Assembly: GCA_945909635.1 (NCBI GenBank)
Contig: OX246690.1
Location: 2,666,001-2,730,000 of the forward strand
From: Clostridioides difficile_A
Lineage (GTDB): Bacteria; Bacillota; Clostridia; Peptostreptococcales; Peptostreptococcaceae
Reading direction: 5' to 3'
Length of the DNA stretch: 64,000 nt
Position numbers and translations under genes: made by a program. The notes beneath the pieces are model-generated. The model saw nothing but the letters and a program-made list of their open reading frames with translations, was not told the origin of the DNA and made no database searches. Below are positions 1 to 9,184 of this stretch, piece after piece; the stretch's first letter is position 1; every line of letters starts with the position of its first letter.

Positions 1-897
1 AACATGGTCTTTAGCATTCATTCCAAGTTTAGCACTTGCTCCACCTGCTACTACCATTACATTCTTGTGTATTCCAGCTTTTACTAGGGCTGCAGCTTGA
101 ATTAATGCATGTGTTGGTGCTGCACAGAATCCTCTTGTGTCAGAACCAGTTGCATTTTGAAGTCCTGCTATCTCAGCTATTGATTTAGCAAAGTTTCCTC
201 CACCCCTTTGGTTTATATCTCCACAAGCTTCTTCTGAACACTCAATAACATAATCTATTTCAGCAGGGTCTATTTTGCTATGTCTTAGCATTTGAATAGC
301 AGATAAAACTCCAGATGCTTTTACTACTAAATTTTCAAACATTGTATGAGCATTTAGGTTAACATCTACATCATGTGCTCTTTTTACATAACCAATGAAT
401 TTTCCATTATGGTATAATCCTTCTGCTATGTGTGTTGCTACTAATTCTTTACCTTCTTCTATATCATCACCCTTTAATTTACCTACAAATGGAGCAATTT
501 CAGGGTAGTTGTTTTCGATTTTTGGTTTTACTTCATCAATAAATTCTTGTGATAATTTTACTAAATCAAATGCATCACTTATTTGCATTAAAGCTATGAA
601 CTCATCTTGAGGCATTATTTCTCCAAATTTACCATTTCTATTTCCCTCAATCTTTTGTTCACACCATGGCATTGGTAAATCTCTTAATTCCTCTGGTCTT
701 CTATTTCCTATATAAACTTGATTTGGCATGTAGTTAACTACATCTTCGTAACTTCTTATATGATTGCTTACTTCCTTTAAAAATTCTGAATCTGGATTTG
801 TTGCTCTTTCAACTGTACAAGTACTTCCATTTTGCACTATCATATCTGGAGTATGAATAAGTACATAGCCTGCCCCTTTTAAAACTGGATAAGTCAT
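1..897 (-). CDS. grdC: Glycine reductase complex component C, subunit GrdC (3' part cut by window edge)
   Basis: The first 299 codons are visible; the rest lies beyond the window. GrdC with GrdD forms protein C of glycine reductase, which takes the carboxymethyl-selenoether made on GrdA and releases acetyl phosphate. The start ATG at 897 follows a GGAGGTGC Shine-Dalgarno. The protein begins MTYPVLKGAGYVLIHTPD and belongs to the FabH/thiolase-like fold family. A Cys in RGFCAAPTHA (about residue 268) sits in a KAS-III-like context and is probably catalytic, by inference. It is the last visible gene of the grd operon, 253 bp downstream of grdB. GrdD would be expected next, beyond position 1. Identity is strongly supported by sequence and context. 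Confidence 0.95.
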   Translation of the reverse strand, partial: MTYPVLKGAGYVLIHTPDMIVQNGSTCTVERATNPDSEFLKEVSNHIRSYEDVVNYMPNQVYIGNRRPEELRDLPMPWCEQKIEGNRNGKFGEIMPQDEFIALMQISDAFDLVKLSQEFIDEVKPKIENNYPEIAPFVGKLKGDDIEEGKELVATHIAEGLYHNGKFIGYVKRAHDVDVNLNAHTMFENLVVKASGVLSAIQMLRHSKIDPAEIDYVIECSEEACGDINQRGGGNFAKSIAEIAGLQNATGSDTRGFCAAPTHALIQAAALVKAGIHKNVMVVAGGASAKLGMNAKDHV

Positions 898-1023
898 TTT
901 GTGCACCTCCATAAATTTTATGAACACTTATTTTTTAATTTAATTAAAGACTCTAATTGTTGTTATTTTTGTTTTGTTGTATATTTGATTCTATTATTGT
1001 TTATGTATTTTGGCATTTTTTAA

Positions 1024-1066
1024 GATTTCATGAATGAATAACTCCAATTTACCCATTCATGAAATC
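1024..1066 (-). other. Intercistronic hairpin between grdB and grdC
   Basis: A perfect 13-bp inverted repeat (GATTTCATGAATG and its complement, 17-nt loop) lies in the 253-bp gap between grdB and grdC. On the transcribed strand only AAAAAATG-type sequence follows rather than a T-run, so it does not look like a strong terminator. It may be an mRNA processing or stability element that sets grdB/grdC stoichiometry (inference). Confidence 0.6.
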
Positions 1067-1150
1067 TATATTATTTTTTTGTGTATAGTTATTTTTTATT
1101 TTTAGTGTGTGTTTATATTTTTATCTATATAATATATGTGTGTGTTATTT

Positions 1151-2461
1151 TTATTTTTCAAATACTGTTTGACCATCTACTTCTGTAGTTAAAGCGTTTA
1201 ATGCTTTTTCTACAAGGCCTCTTCTTAAGGCTTTTTCTTCTGTAGGGTCAAGCGCTGGATTTCCAAGTGGATGAGGTATTGCTATAGTTGGAACTATTCT
1301 ATTAGCCCCTACTGTTAATGAAATAGGTACTACTGTACACATATGAACTACTGGAAGTCCAGTTTTTTCTATTTCTTTTACCATCGTTGCACCGCAACGA
1401 GTACAAGTACCTCATGTAGAAGTTAATATTACTGCATCTACACCATCAGCCACTAATGCTGCTCCAATTTCAGAAGCATATTTTTTAGAGTTTGCAACAG
1501 ATGTACCATTACCTACAGTTGTGTAGAAAGTTTCATGTAATTTTCCAATCACACCTTCTTTTTCTAAATCTCTAAGAACATCAACAGGTAATACTCTATC
1601 TGCATCTAAATTTGCATACACTGGGTCATATCCACCATGTGCAGTTTCATAAGTCTCTTCTGTTAAATCCATAACTCCTGCTATAGAATAAGTTCCATAT
1701 TTAGAAGCTGAAGAAGACTCTATTCTATCAGGGTTTCCTTTTGGAACTATACCACCTGAAGTAACTAAAGCTATTTTGCATTTTGATAAATCTTTTACAG
1801 CGTTACTTGGGTCAACTCTATCAAAGTTTGGCATTGGGTATTCAGTTTCAAATGGTTCACCTTTTATTTTCTTAACTAACATGTCAACAGCTCTCTTAGA
1901 ACCTCTGTCTTCATGGAAATAATTAACTCTTATTCCTCTAGCTATGTATCCTTCATCTTTAGGAGTTCCAATTTCTTCTCCATTAGCAAGTTTTACTGCA
2001 AGCTTTGCTATTTTAGGAAGTGCTTTTCTCATACCTGCTGCAGAATCAGAAGTTTCTACTACATAGACTTCTTTTTTGAACATATCTGCACCTGGATTTT
2101 CAATATACATACCTGTTAGGGCTGGTATATTTAAAGCATCTTTTACAACTTTAGTTATTGTTCCAGCAGCAACTCCATATCTACCAGCATTAAATGCAGG
2201 ACCAGCTATGAAAAGTTGTGGTTCAAAACCTTTTATCATTCCTAAAACTTCTTCACTTGCACTGTCTATATTTTCATTGAAGTAGCTATCTCCACATACT
2301 ACTGTTCCAACTATTTCAATATCTTCACCTAATAATTTATCAAGTTGTAAACTTATTGGAGGTAAAGTTTCTGCCACATGTGGCTTAGTATCAGCTTTTT
2401 CTTCTCCACCTATACCAGCAAAGAACTGATTAATATAATGTACCGCTTTTAGTTTTCCCAT
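1151..2461 (-). CDS. grdB: Glycine reductase component B, selenoprotein subunit GrdB (Sec350)
   Basis: Selenocysteine-containing substrate-binding subunit of protein B of glycine reductase, which activates glycine together with the pyruvoyl subunits from GrdE. A TGA at 1414-1412 splits the frame into 349-codon and 77-codon halves that are exactly in phase. Read through, it gives 436 residues with the motif TSTUGTCTRCGAT, the UxxCxxC active site typical of GrdB, at Sec350. Both halves are GrdB-like in sequence, so this is recoding and not a nonsense mutation. A hairpin begins 12 nt after the UGA (separate entry). The start ATG follows an AGGGGTG-type ribosome site. It lies 31 bp downstream of grdA in the operon. 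Confidence 0.97.
1385..1399 (-). promoter_or_regulatory. SECIS-like hairpin of grdB
   Basis: CGTTGC-GGT-GCAACG forms a perfect 6-bp stem starting 12 nt after the Sec UGA codon, inside the coding sequence. That is where bacterial SelB-binding SECIS hairpins lie. Function is inferred from position and shape. Confidence 0.65.
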
Positions 2462-2492
2462 CTCTTAGTTTCACCCCTTTTGCTTTTAGGCA

Positions 2493-2966
2493 TTAAAATT
2501 TACAAAATTCTTCTCTTATACCAGACATTTCTTCTTCTATTTCTTCAACTTCTAAAACCATTTCCATCATACTTATTTGATCTTCATATACAGTTTCATC
2601 AAATAAAGCTTTCATTGGTTCTTCTACAACATGGTAAACACTTAATCCTAAAGCAACTCCAGCAAGTGGTCCAGCGAAAGTTGGATCCCCAGCAGTTACT
2701 GTTTCGGCTGCAAGACCTGCAGCTTCGGCTTCAGCAGCACCTAGTAAAATCACAACATTTTCAGCTCCGAATTTATCAGCAGCTTCTTTAACTCTGTTTT
2801 GATTTTCTAAGTCCATAGCCCCAGCAGCAGTTCAGACAAAGCATTCTGTAGATGAGAAAACAACCTCTGCTCCTTCTACTGTTTTTACACATTCTTCTAT
2901 CGCAGGTCCTGGTATACCATCACGGTCACCTATTATAAGAACCTTTTTATTACTAAGTAAACTCAT
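2493..2966 (-). CDS. grdA: Glycine reductase protein A, selenoprotein GrdA (Sec45)
   Basis: Small selenoprotein that carries the carboxymethyl group from protein B to protein C and is re-reduced by thioredoxin. A TGA at 2834-2832 interrupts the frame. With readthrough the product is 157 residues, the usual GrdA length, with the family signature CFVUTAAGAM around Sec45. An internal ATG just after the UGA gives a false 107-residue ORF that lacks the active site. The true start at 2966 follows AAGGAGGATTATT. The N-terminal KVLIIGDRDGIPGPAIE is typical of GrdA. It lies 112 bp downstream of grdE and 31 bp upstream of grdB. Confidence 0.98.
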
Positions 2967-3078
2967 AATAATCCTCCTTATTATATTTCTAATATATTTT
3001 TTTATATCTATAACATTTATTATAATTTATCTATAATATGTTTAATTAACATTACTCAATCGTTTAATAAAATACTTA

Positions 3079-4365
3079 TTAATATCCTTTAGCAGTTAAA
3101 TGACCAAATCCTGTTTCATTAGTTGCACCTGTTATAGCTTGTATTTCAACTTCAATAGTTCCATCAGCCTTTAAGCTTCCATCAGAACCACCAGCTATTA
3201 CATCTACTACTTCTAAATGACCAATTACTTTATCTAATTTAGGAAGTACTACAACTTGGTTAGCATTTCCACCTGTTACAACAGCATCAGCTCTTACATC
3301 TGCATCTGCAAGTGATTGAGAACCTCCATCACGTCCAGCATATTCATCTGTAACTATAACAGTTTTTACACCTTGCATTTCTATCTTCTTACAGTTCATT
3401 ATAAGGTCAGTATCTGGATTTCCAAAACCTTCTTGTGAAACTATAACTGCATCTAATCCTAAGTATTTACATAATTTAGAAGTCCAGTTTGAAGATCTTT
3501 CTTTGTCTGCTAGGTAAACATTTTCATTAGTTATAATTACACCTACAAAGTTTATATCTTTACCATGTCTTGCATATAAGTCTTCAACAACTCCATTGTT
3601 TATATGAACATAACTTGGGTTTTTGTCACACGCAGAAACACAGTTACCACTTACAATTGCTCCGTCCATTAATTCTGTTGGATATAATAAAGTTGGTACT
3701 ATTTGTTTTGCATCCACTCCATATACATAAGTATCATGTAATAATCCTTGAGTTTGAAGCATGTAAACATATCCTACTTTTGGAAGTTCTGGATATTCTT
3801 TTATTGACTCAAGAAGAGGCTTAGTTTCATATACTGAAACTTCATCTGGAGTAAGATTTCTTGCTGCTTCTCCTAAATACATTGCTGCTTTAAATCCTAT
3901 CATTCTAACAGCTTTTTCATGAGCATATTGTTTTAAACCATCAATAGGTTCAGCTATTACTACAACATTATTTAATTTAGAAAATGGAGTGTATTTAGCT
4001 CCTTCTCCAGTCATGTCTACTATACCTTCTTGGAAACCTACTATTTTTCCAGTAGTTACAACAGCTACACCTTTTAAAGCATGAGTTTTTCCTTCTCCTA
4101 CAGTGTCAACTTTAGACATTATACCTGGGAATATGCCCCCATTTCCTTCAACTTTTACTCTTGGCTCGATAACATCTTTTACAGGTGTTATTCTTACGCT
4201 TTCACCTGGACGAGCTAATTCTATGTCTATAGATTTTATATGCTCATCTCCACCAATCTCTTGTAGCATCTCTTGCTTATTGATGAATAATACTCCATCT
4301 TTTACTTCTGTTACATCACCAAATTGAATATCTTTTATAAAGATTTTCCCTAATTCAAGACGCAT
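3079..4365 (-). CDS. grdE: Glycine reductase component B proprotein GrdE (pyruvoyl precursor)
   Basis: Proprotein of 428 residues that is cleaved into the alpha and beta subunits of protein B. The new N-terminus of one fragment becomes the pyruvoyl group that forms a Schiff base with glycine. The cleavage site is visible: the sequence VSGNCVSACDKNP places a Cys at residue 242, the position at which GrdE-family proteins are processed. The start at 4365 follows an AGGAGGTG ribosome site. It sits between trxA (268-bp gap) and grdA (112-bp gap). The gene is intact, with no in-frame stop. Confidence 0.97.
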   Translation of the reverse strand: MRLELGKIFIKDIQFGDVTEVKDGVLFINKQEMLQEIGGDEHIKSIDIELARPGESVRITPVKDVIEPRVKVEGNGGIFPGIMSKVDTVGEGKTHALKGVAVVTTGKIVGFQEGIVDMTGEGAKYTPFSKLNNVVVIAEPIDGLKQYAHEKAVRMIGFKAAMYLGEAARNLTPDEVSVYETKPLLESIKEYPELPKVGYVYMLQTQGLLHDTYVYGVDAKQIVPTLLYPTELMDGAIVSGNCVSACDKNPSYVHINNGVVEDLYARHGKDINFVGVIITNENVYLADKERSSNWTSKLCKYLGLDAVIVSQEGFGNPDTDLIMNCKKIEMQGVKTVIVTDEYAGRDGGSQSLADADVRADAVVTGGNANQVVVLPKLDKVIGHLEVVDVIAGGSDGSLKADGTIEVEIQAITGATNETGFGHLTAKGY

Positions 4366-4633
4366 ACTTGCACCTCCTGTTATTTAATTTGTGTATATGC
4401 ATTTGAGTTTTTCTCAAAATTATATCATTTTATAACTTTTATTAAAGATAATTTTATAATATAGTATTTTTATGTCTTAAATATTTGTTATATTATTAAA
4501 AAATATTTACTGTAAAAAAATTATTTTATTTAAAATTATTTTTTTAACAAACTTTGATATAAAAACCTCTTTTATCTTATTATCTTCAGACTAAAACATA
4601 TTTTTACTTTATTGTTAATATTTCGCCAATATC

Positions 4634-4951
4634 TTAAAGATATTTTTTAATCATGTCTTCTATATTAGGAACTGTAGCATCATCTTTAGTAACTTCGTCT
4701 ACTTTTTCCCCATCTTTGTATATAGCCATAGTTGGAAGACCTAATACTTTTTGTTTTATAGCTAATCTTCTAGCTTTTGTTGTATCCATCTTACAGAATT
4801 TTATTTTGTCCCCATAAGTCTCAGCTAATTTATGAACATCTGGCATTAAAGCTTTACAAGGCTCACAACCTTCACTCCAGAAATCAACAAATACAAAACC
4901 TTCTGCGTTTAAAACTTCTTCTTCAAATGTAGCCTTATCTAAATCTAACAT
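4634..4951 (-). CDS. trxA: Thioredoxin of the glycine reductase system
   Basis: Thioredoxin of 105 residues that passes electrons from TrxB to the oxidised selenoprotein A of glycine reductase. The redox site is GCEPC (Cys29, Cys32) preceded by WSE, not the common WCGPC. Variant active-site thioredoxins of this kind are typical of grd clusters. The rest follows the thioredoxin fold, with FVDFW before the site and the cis-Pro region GLPTM near residue 79. It lies 67 bp downstream of trxB and follows AAGGGGG. A dedicated rather than general role is inferred from the operon position. Confidence 0.95.
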   Translation of the reverse strand: MLDLDKATFEEEVLNAEGFVFVDFWSEGCEPCKALMPDVHKLAETYGDKIKFCKMDTTKARRLAIKQKVLGLPTMAIYKDGEKVDEVTKDDATVPNIEDMIKKYL

Positions 4952-5018
4952 TTTATTTTCCCCCTTGAAATTTTTATTTTATTTTAAATATTATTTATTA
5001 AATTGAATTTACAGACTT

Positions 5019-5966
5019 TTAGTTTCCAAACTTTTCATCAATGTATTTCTCAGCTACTATAGATGCAATTGCTCCATCATTAGTTGCAGTTACAACCTGT
5101 CTTAGAGTTTTAGATCTACAATCTCCTGCTGCAAATACACCTGGTATGTTAGTTTTCATGTCTTCATCAGTTATTATATAACCTTTTTCGTCCATATCAA
5201 CTTTACCTTTGAATAAATCAGTTTGAGCATCTAATCCAACGAAAACAAATACTCCCATTGTTCCATCTTCTTCATCTGCAAAATATTCATGAGTTTCTCC
5301 AGTAATCTTGTTTTTAAATACTACTGACTCTAATATTCCATCACCTTTGATTTCTTCTATTACTGTATCTAATAAGAATTCTATCTTTGGATTAGCTTTT
5401 GCTTTTTCTTCAACACTCTTAGCACATCTAAATCCTTGTCTTCTATGTACAATTGTTACTTTTCTAGCAAATTTAGTTAAATACATTGCTTCTTCTAATG
5501 CACTATCTCCTCCACCTACAACAAACACTTCAAAGTCTTCAAAGAAATCTGCATCGCAAGTTGCACAATATGAAACACCTTTACCAGTAAGTTCTTTTTC
5601 CCCTGGGCAACCAATTTTTCTTGGAGTTGCTCCTGTTCCTATTATTACTGCTTTAGCTCTATACTCTGCTTTTTGGCCTTTTAAAACTTTTATATCTCCA
5701 TCTAGCTCAGTATCTACAATGTTATCTCTTAGAATTTCTGCTCCAAACTCTTTGCATTGTTCAACCATTCTAGCTATTAAACTTGGTCCTGTTGCATTTG
5801 GAACTGACCCTGGATAATTTGCAATTTCATGTGTTATTACAATTTGGCCACCAGTTTTGTCTTTTTCTAGGATTAGAGTATTCAACTTTGCTCTTGCCCC
5901 ATAAAGCCCTGCTGCAAGCCCTGCTGGTCCTGAACCAATTATTACTAAGTCATATACATTTTCCAT
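5019..5966 (-). CDS. trxB: Thioredoxin-disulfide reductase of the glycine reductase system
   Basis: FAD flavoprotein of 315 residues that uses NAD(P)H to reduce the adjacent thioredoxin. Visible motifs are GSGPAG for FAD binding (residues 11-16), the redox-active CATCD (Cys134 and Cys137), a second nucleotide-binding motif GGGDSALEEA, and the C-terminal FAD motif GVFAAGDCR. Length and order match low-molecular-weight thioredoxin reductases. The start at 5966 follows GGGGAGGATAAG. It is the second gene of the operon, 95 bp downstream of grdX, ahead of trxA. Confidence 0.97.
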   Translation of the reverse strand: MENVYDLVIIGSGPAGLAAGLYGARAKLNTLILEKDKTGGQIVITHEIANYPGSVPNATGPSLIARMVEQCKEFGAEILRDNIVDTELDGDIKVLKGQKAEYRAKAVIIGTGATPRKIGCPGEKELTGKGVSYCATCDADFFEDFEVFVVGGGDSALEEAMYLTKFARKVTIVHRRQGFRCAKSVEEKAKANPKIEFLLDTVIEEIKGDGILESVVFKNKITGETHEYFADEEDGTMGVFVFVGLDAQTDLFKGKVDMDEKGYIITDEDMKTNIPGVFAAGDCRSKTLRQVVTATNDGAIASIVAEKYIDEKFGN

Positions 5967-6061
5967 TTTGACTTATCCTCCCCAATTAGATTTCTCATTT
6001 TATTTAATATTAAATTAGATTTAATATTTAGGCTGCTTTAATAACTTTTTAACAAATTTTT

Positions 6062-6433
6062 TTATTCATACTGCATTCTTTGTATTGTATTATAAAATAT
6101 ATCATAATCAATTACTCTAAAGTCGTCTTGAACACTTTCTGTCCATTTTGGAGTCTTTTTATTATTCTGAAATTTACTTGCAGTGATGATTGCTTCTTCA
6201 ATTAAGGTTAAAGAGTTTATATCCAAACGATTTCCTCTCTTTAGTATAATAGTTCTATAAGGTGTTTCATTTGGTTTTACACTCCCATAGAGTGGATGAG
6301 ATAAAAGTTCATATCCTTCATGTATCAAATCTCTACTTGCTTCTAAGATACCAATATAAGTTGTGTCTTTAAACAAAACTTCTCTTTCTTGAACTTCTTC
6401 TCTTACTTTTGGATTATTTGTAATTATTATCAT
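6062..6433 (-). CDS. grdX: GrdX family protein
   Basis: Protein of 123 residues starting MIIITNNPKVREE, found as the first gene of glycine reductase operons. Its biochemical role is not known. I chose the ATG at 6433 because the frame stays open upstream for 40 more codons only by translating through the riboswitch and its terminator. A GAAAGAGAG ribosome site lies 6 nt before this ATG, and GrdX proteins start at this motif. No membrane segment or cofactor motif is seen. Confidence 0.9.
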   Translation of the reverse strand: MIIITNNPKVREEVQEREVLFKDTTYIGILEASRDLIHEGYELLSHPLYGSVKPNETPYRTIILKRGNRLDINSLTLIEEAIITASKFQNNKKTPKWTESVQDDFRVIDYDIFYNTIQRMQYE

Positions 6434-6473
6434 TTTTTTACTCTCTTTCAATCTTTTATTTATTACTTGATAA

Positions 6474-6516
6474 ATAAAAAACAGGAAAAACAAATCTCCC
6501 AATTTGTCTTCCCTGT
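6474..6516 (-). terminator. Riboswitch expression-platform terminator before grdX
   Basis: On the transcribed strand AACAGG...GACAAAT pairs with ATTTGT...CCTGTT and is followed directly by a run of T. It lies just 3' of the glycine aptamer and 41 nt before the grdX start. This is the layout of a transcriptional expression platform: glycine binding would be expected to prevent termination and turn the catabolic operon on (inference). Confidence 0.8.
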
Positions 6517-6519
6517 TAA

Positions 6520-6650
6520 AATCATTTTCAGAGCCCCGTCCAAGTACAGTCATTTTTACCTGAGAATTTCATCTAATCTTTTGGGTAAATAGGATTAAAT
6601 TTGTCCCTTCGGTCGCTTTTTATAAAGCAGTCTCCCATACTCTTCATCCG
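6520..6650 (-). promoter_or_regulatory. Glycine riboswitch aptamer upstream of grdX
   Basis: The transcribed strand carries the conserved glycine aptamer blocks in order: TATGGGAGACTGC, GCGACCGAAGGGACAAATTT, TTCTCAGGTAAAAATGACTG and GGACGGGGCTCTGA. These match the class consensus (GGAGAG, ACCGAAGG, CAGGCAAAAGGAC, GGACTCTG). Only one complete aptamer is seen; short sequence 5' of it may form a partial ghost aptamer. Controlling glycine reductase with its own substrate is functionally coherent. Confidence 0.9.
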
Positions 6651-6735
6651 GATTATTAAGTTATCAGAAAATTGAAAATTAAGCAATTTATCCTTTGTTT
6701 TCTATAAATAGCTTTTTTCTATCTCTGTTGACTTA

Positions 6736-6764
6736 AGTATATAAACATTCTATAAAATTTGCAA
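6736..6764 (-). promoter_or_regulatory. Sigma-A-type promoter of the grd operon
   Basis: TTGCAA, a 17-nt spacer and TATACT lie on the minus strand. Transcription would start near 6729, about 80 nt before the aptamer core. No other good promoter is evident between the aptamer and the M3 peptidase gene. Confidence 0.65.
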
Positions 6765-6977
6765 TAGTTTTTTTATATGTATTTTGTATACATTTTTACT
6801 TTTTTTTCCAAGTGTTGATATTGCATATTTCCTGTATTTTCTTTTTTTTTTAAGTACAAACCTTTTTTGGTTTACTTTCTCAAACTGATTAAAAATATAA
6901 CTATTTGTGTATCATCCCTTTGATTTTTACATATTCTTTAATTTTTCTTTTTTATATGGTAAAATTCTCATAATTTT

Positions 6978-8672
6978 TTATAATTTGCTATCATTTACTT
7001 CATCAAACCAAGATTTAACCTCCCCTATGATAGACTTAACACAGTCATTATCAAATGGTGAATATAGATTTCCCACACTTACAATATCTAAAAATGATTT
7101 TGTTCCTCCAACTCTACAAATATTTATATAATCTTGCCATCCTGCATCTCTATCTTGAATCATTTTTTTCCAAAATTGTAATGCACAAAGTTGAGCTAGT
7201 ACATAGTCTATATAATAAAATGGATTTTTAAATATATGACCTTGCTTAAACCACCAACACCCTCTATCTAAAAAAGAATTATTGTCATAGTTTCTATGAG
7301 GTAAGTATTTTTTCTCTAAATATCTCCATTTTTCTTTTCTTTTTGCTTTATCCTCATTAGGATTTTTATAAACATAATGCTGAAATTCATCAACAATTAT
7401 TCCATAAGGTATAAATTTGACGGCTGTCGACAAGTGAGTAAATTTATATTTATCTGTATCTTCTTTAAAAAACAGATTCATCCATGGCCATGTTATAAAT
7501 TCCATACTCATTGAATGAATTTCACAGCTGTCAAGTGTTGGAAAATTAATCTCTGGCATATCAATCCATCTAGACATGTATAACTGGAACGCATGTCCTG
7601 CTTCATGTGTTAATACATCTATGTCATCATAAGTTTGGTTGAAGTTAGAAAAAATGAATGGTGACTTGTAGTCTGGTATGTAGGTACAATAACCTCCAGC
7701 TCCTTTTCCTTTCTTTGTTTCTAAATCCATAAGTTCATTTTCCAGCATAAAATTAAAAAATTCCTCTGTTTCTTTTGAAAGTTCACTATACATCCTTTGC
7801 CCATTCTGAATTATGTATTTTGAATCACCTTTTAATCTTGCATTTCCTGTTAAAAATTCCACGTCTTCATCTATGTAACTTAAGTTTTCTAGACCAAGTC
7901 TTTTAGCTTGTTTTTTATAAAGCTCATTGGCCATTGGAACAACATATTTTAATACTTGCTTTCTAATATTTTCTACCATATCTTCTCTATAGTCACTTCT
8001 CATCATTCTGATATATCCAAGCTCTACAAAATCTTCAAAGCCTAATTTTTTAGATATCTTATCTCTAAGTTTAACTAATTTATCAAATATGTCATCAAAT
8101 TTTGATTCGTTTTCTTCAAAAAAATTATAATATGCTTTGTTGGCCAATTCTCTTGTCTTCCTACAATTAGAGTACATAAACTTTCCCATACTAGATAAAT
8201 TTCTTTCTTCTCCATCGAACATTATTTGTGCTGATGCTAAAAGTTTAGTATACTCTGAACACAATTTATTTTCTTCTTGCAATTCACTTATTATATCTTT
8301 AGAAAAACTTTTCAGAGAATAGTCTATTATTGTGAAAAATTGTTTTCCAAATTTTTTTATTAAATCACATTTAAACTTTGAATTTATTACAACATCATAA
8401 AAATAAGAATTTAACTCTTCATACAAAGGCAAATATTCATCCCAGTAATTTTTTTCCTCTTGATAGAATTTATTAAGTGTATCTATACTGTATCTTATTG
8501 ATGCTATATTTGACAACGTTTCTATTTTATTTCTCAATAAATTAATCTTATGTATATTTTCTTGTTGTTCTTCATAGGTACAGGATTTTTTTATATCTTC
8601 TACACACTCCAAAAATTCTTTTTTTATACTATCATAATTGGGTCTTTCATACTTAAATTGTGAAAACTTCAT
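6978..8672 (-). CDS. M3 family oligoendopeptidase
   Basis: Cytoplasmic zinc metallopeptidase of 564 residues in the M3 (PepF/thimet) family, which trims oligopeptides. The zinc motif HEAGHAFQ is at about residues 356-363, and the surrounding DVLTHEAGHAFQLYMSRW fits the family. The N-terminal half is helical and charged, as expected for the lid domain. No signal peptide is seen. It is transcribed alone: the gap to grdX holds the grd promoter and riboswitch, and the next gene upstream is on the other strand. The start at 8672 is preceded by AAAGGAGCG. The substrate is unknown. Confidence 0.93.
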   Translation of the reverse strand: MKFSQFKYERPNYDSIKKEFLECVEDIKKSCTYEEQQENIHKINLLRNKIETLSNIASIRYSIDTLNKFYQEEKNYWDEYLPLYEELNSYFYDVVINSKFKCDLIKKFGKQFFTIIDYSLKSFSKDIISELQEENKLCSEYTKLLASAQIMFDGEERNLSSMGKFMYSNCRKTRELANKAYYNFFEENESKFDDIFDKLVKLRDKISKKLGFEDFVELGYIRMMRSDYREDMVENIRKQVLKYVVPMANELYKKQAKRLGLENLSYIDEDVEFLTGNARLKGDSKYIIQNGQRMYSELSKETEEFFNFMLENELMDLETKKGKGAGGYCTYIPDYKSPFIFSNFNQTYDDIDVLTHEAGHAFQLYMSRWIDMPEINFPTLDSCEIHSMSMEFITWPWMNLFFKEDTDKYKFTHLSTAVKFIPYGIIVDEFQHYVYKNPNEDKAKRKEKWRYLEKKYLPHRNYDNNSFLDRGCWWFKQGHIFKNPFYYIDYVLAQLCALQFWKKMIQDRDAGWQDYINICRVGGTKSFLDIVSVGNLYSPFDNDCVKSIIGEVKSWFDEVNDSKL

Positions 8673-9184
8673 TTAAAACGCTCCTTTGCAACTTTATTTT
8701 ATATCTTTATATCATACTTTTATATCTTCGATATACATAGTTTTATATACTGCCTAAGTCTAATTTATAAATTATTATATATATTAAATATTCTTTACAT
8801 TGTAATCACGTTGAATAATAACATATGATTGATATAATTACAATATTTTGTGATATAAAATCAACTACCATGTATATTATTAGAAAAACATTCATATAAA
8901 AACCGTAGCTTTTATAACAAATACTTCTATTTACATAATAATGCAAACGATAGCATTTTTATAATTGATACTTACAAAACAATTAAAAATCTACTTTTTA
9001 AATATACATATTATATAGATAATATTTTTATCAAAAAATTAATATTATTAAACTTTCTAAATTGCTTATCTCTTGGTATAATAGTATACAAAACTAATCA
9101 TATTTTCCACTGAAATTTTGTTCAACACTAGTTGTGTCAACGTTTTCACAGGAAAATTGAGTATATAATTTACTGGAGGTTGAT
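8673..9184. other. Intergenic region between divergent peptidase and HAD genes
   Basis: 512 bp of AT-rich sequence with no supported gene. An extended -10 motif TGGTATAAT ends at 9082 and may drive the HAD gene, with only a weak -35 about 17 nt upstream. No tRNA-like or riboswitch-like structure was recognised. Confidence 0.5.

Noticed and set aside
1151..1384. Separate 77-residue gene downstream of grdB
   Set aside because: It is in frame with the 349-codon ORF upstream and carries the C-terminal GrdB sequence after the Sec UGA, so it is the 3' part of grdB.
2493..2816. 107-residue ORF as an independent gene
   Set aside because: It starts at an internal Met six codons after the Sec UGA of grdA, has no ribosome site, and is the C-terminal part of GrdA.
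6434..6553. 40-residue N-terminal extension of GrdX
   Set aside because: This stretch is the glycine riboswitch terminator and part of the aptamer; no ribosome site precedes the upstream codon.
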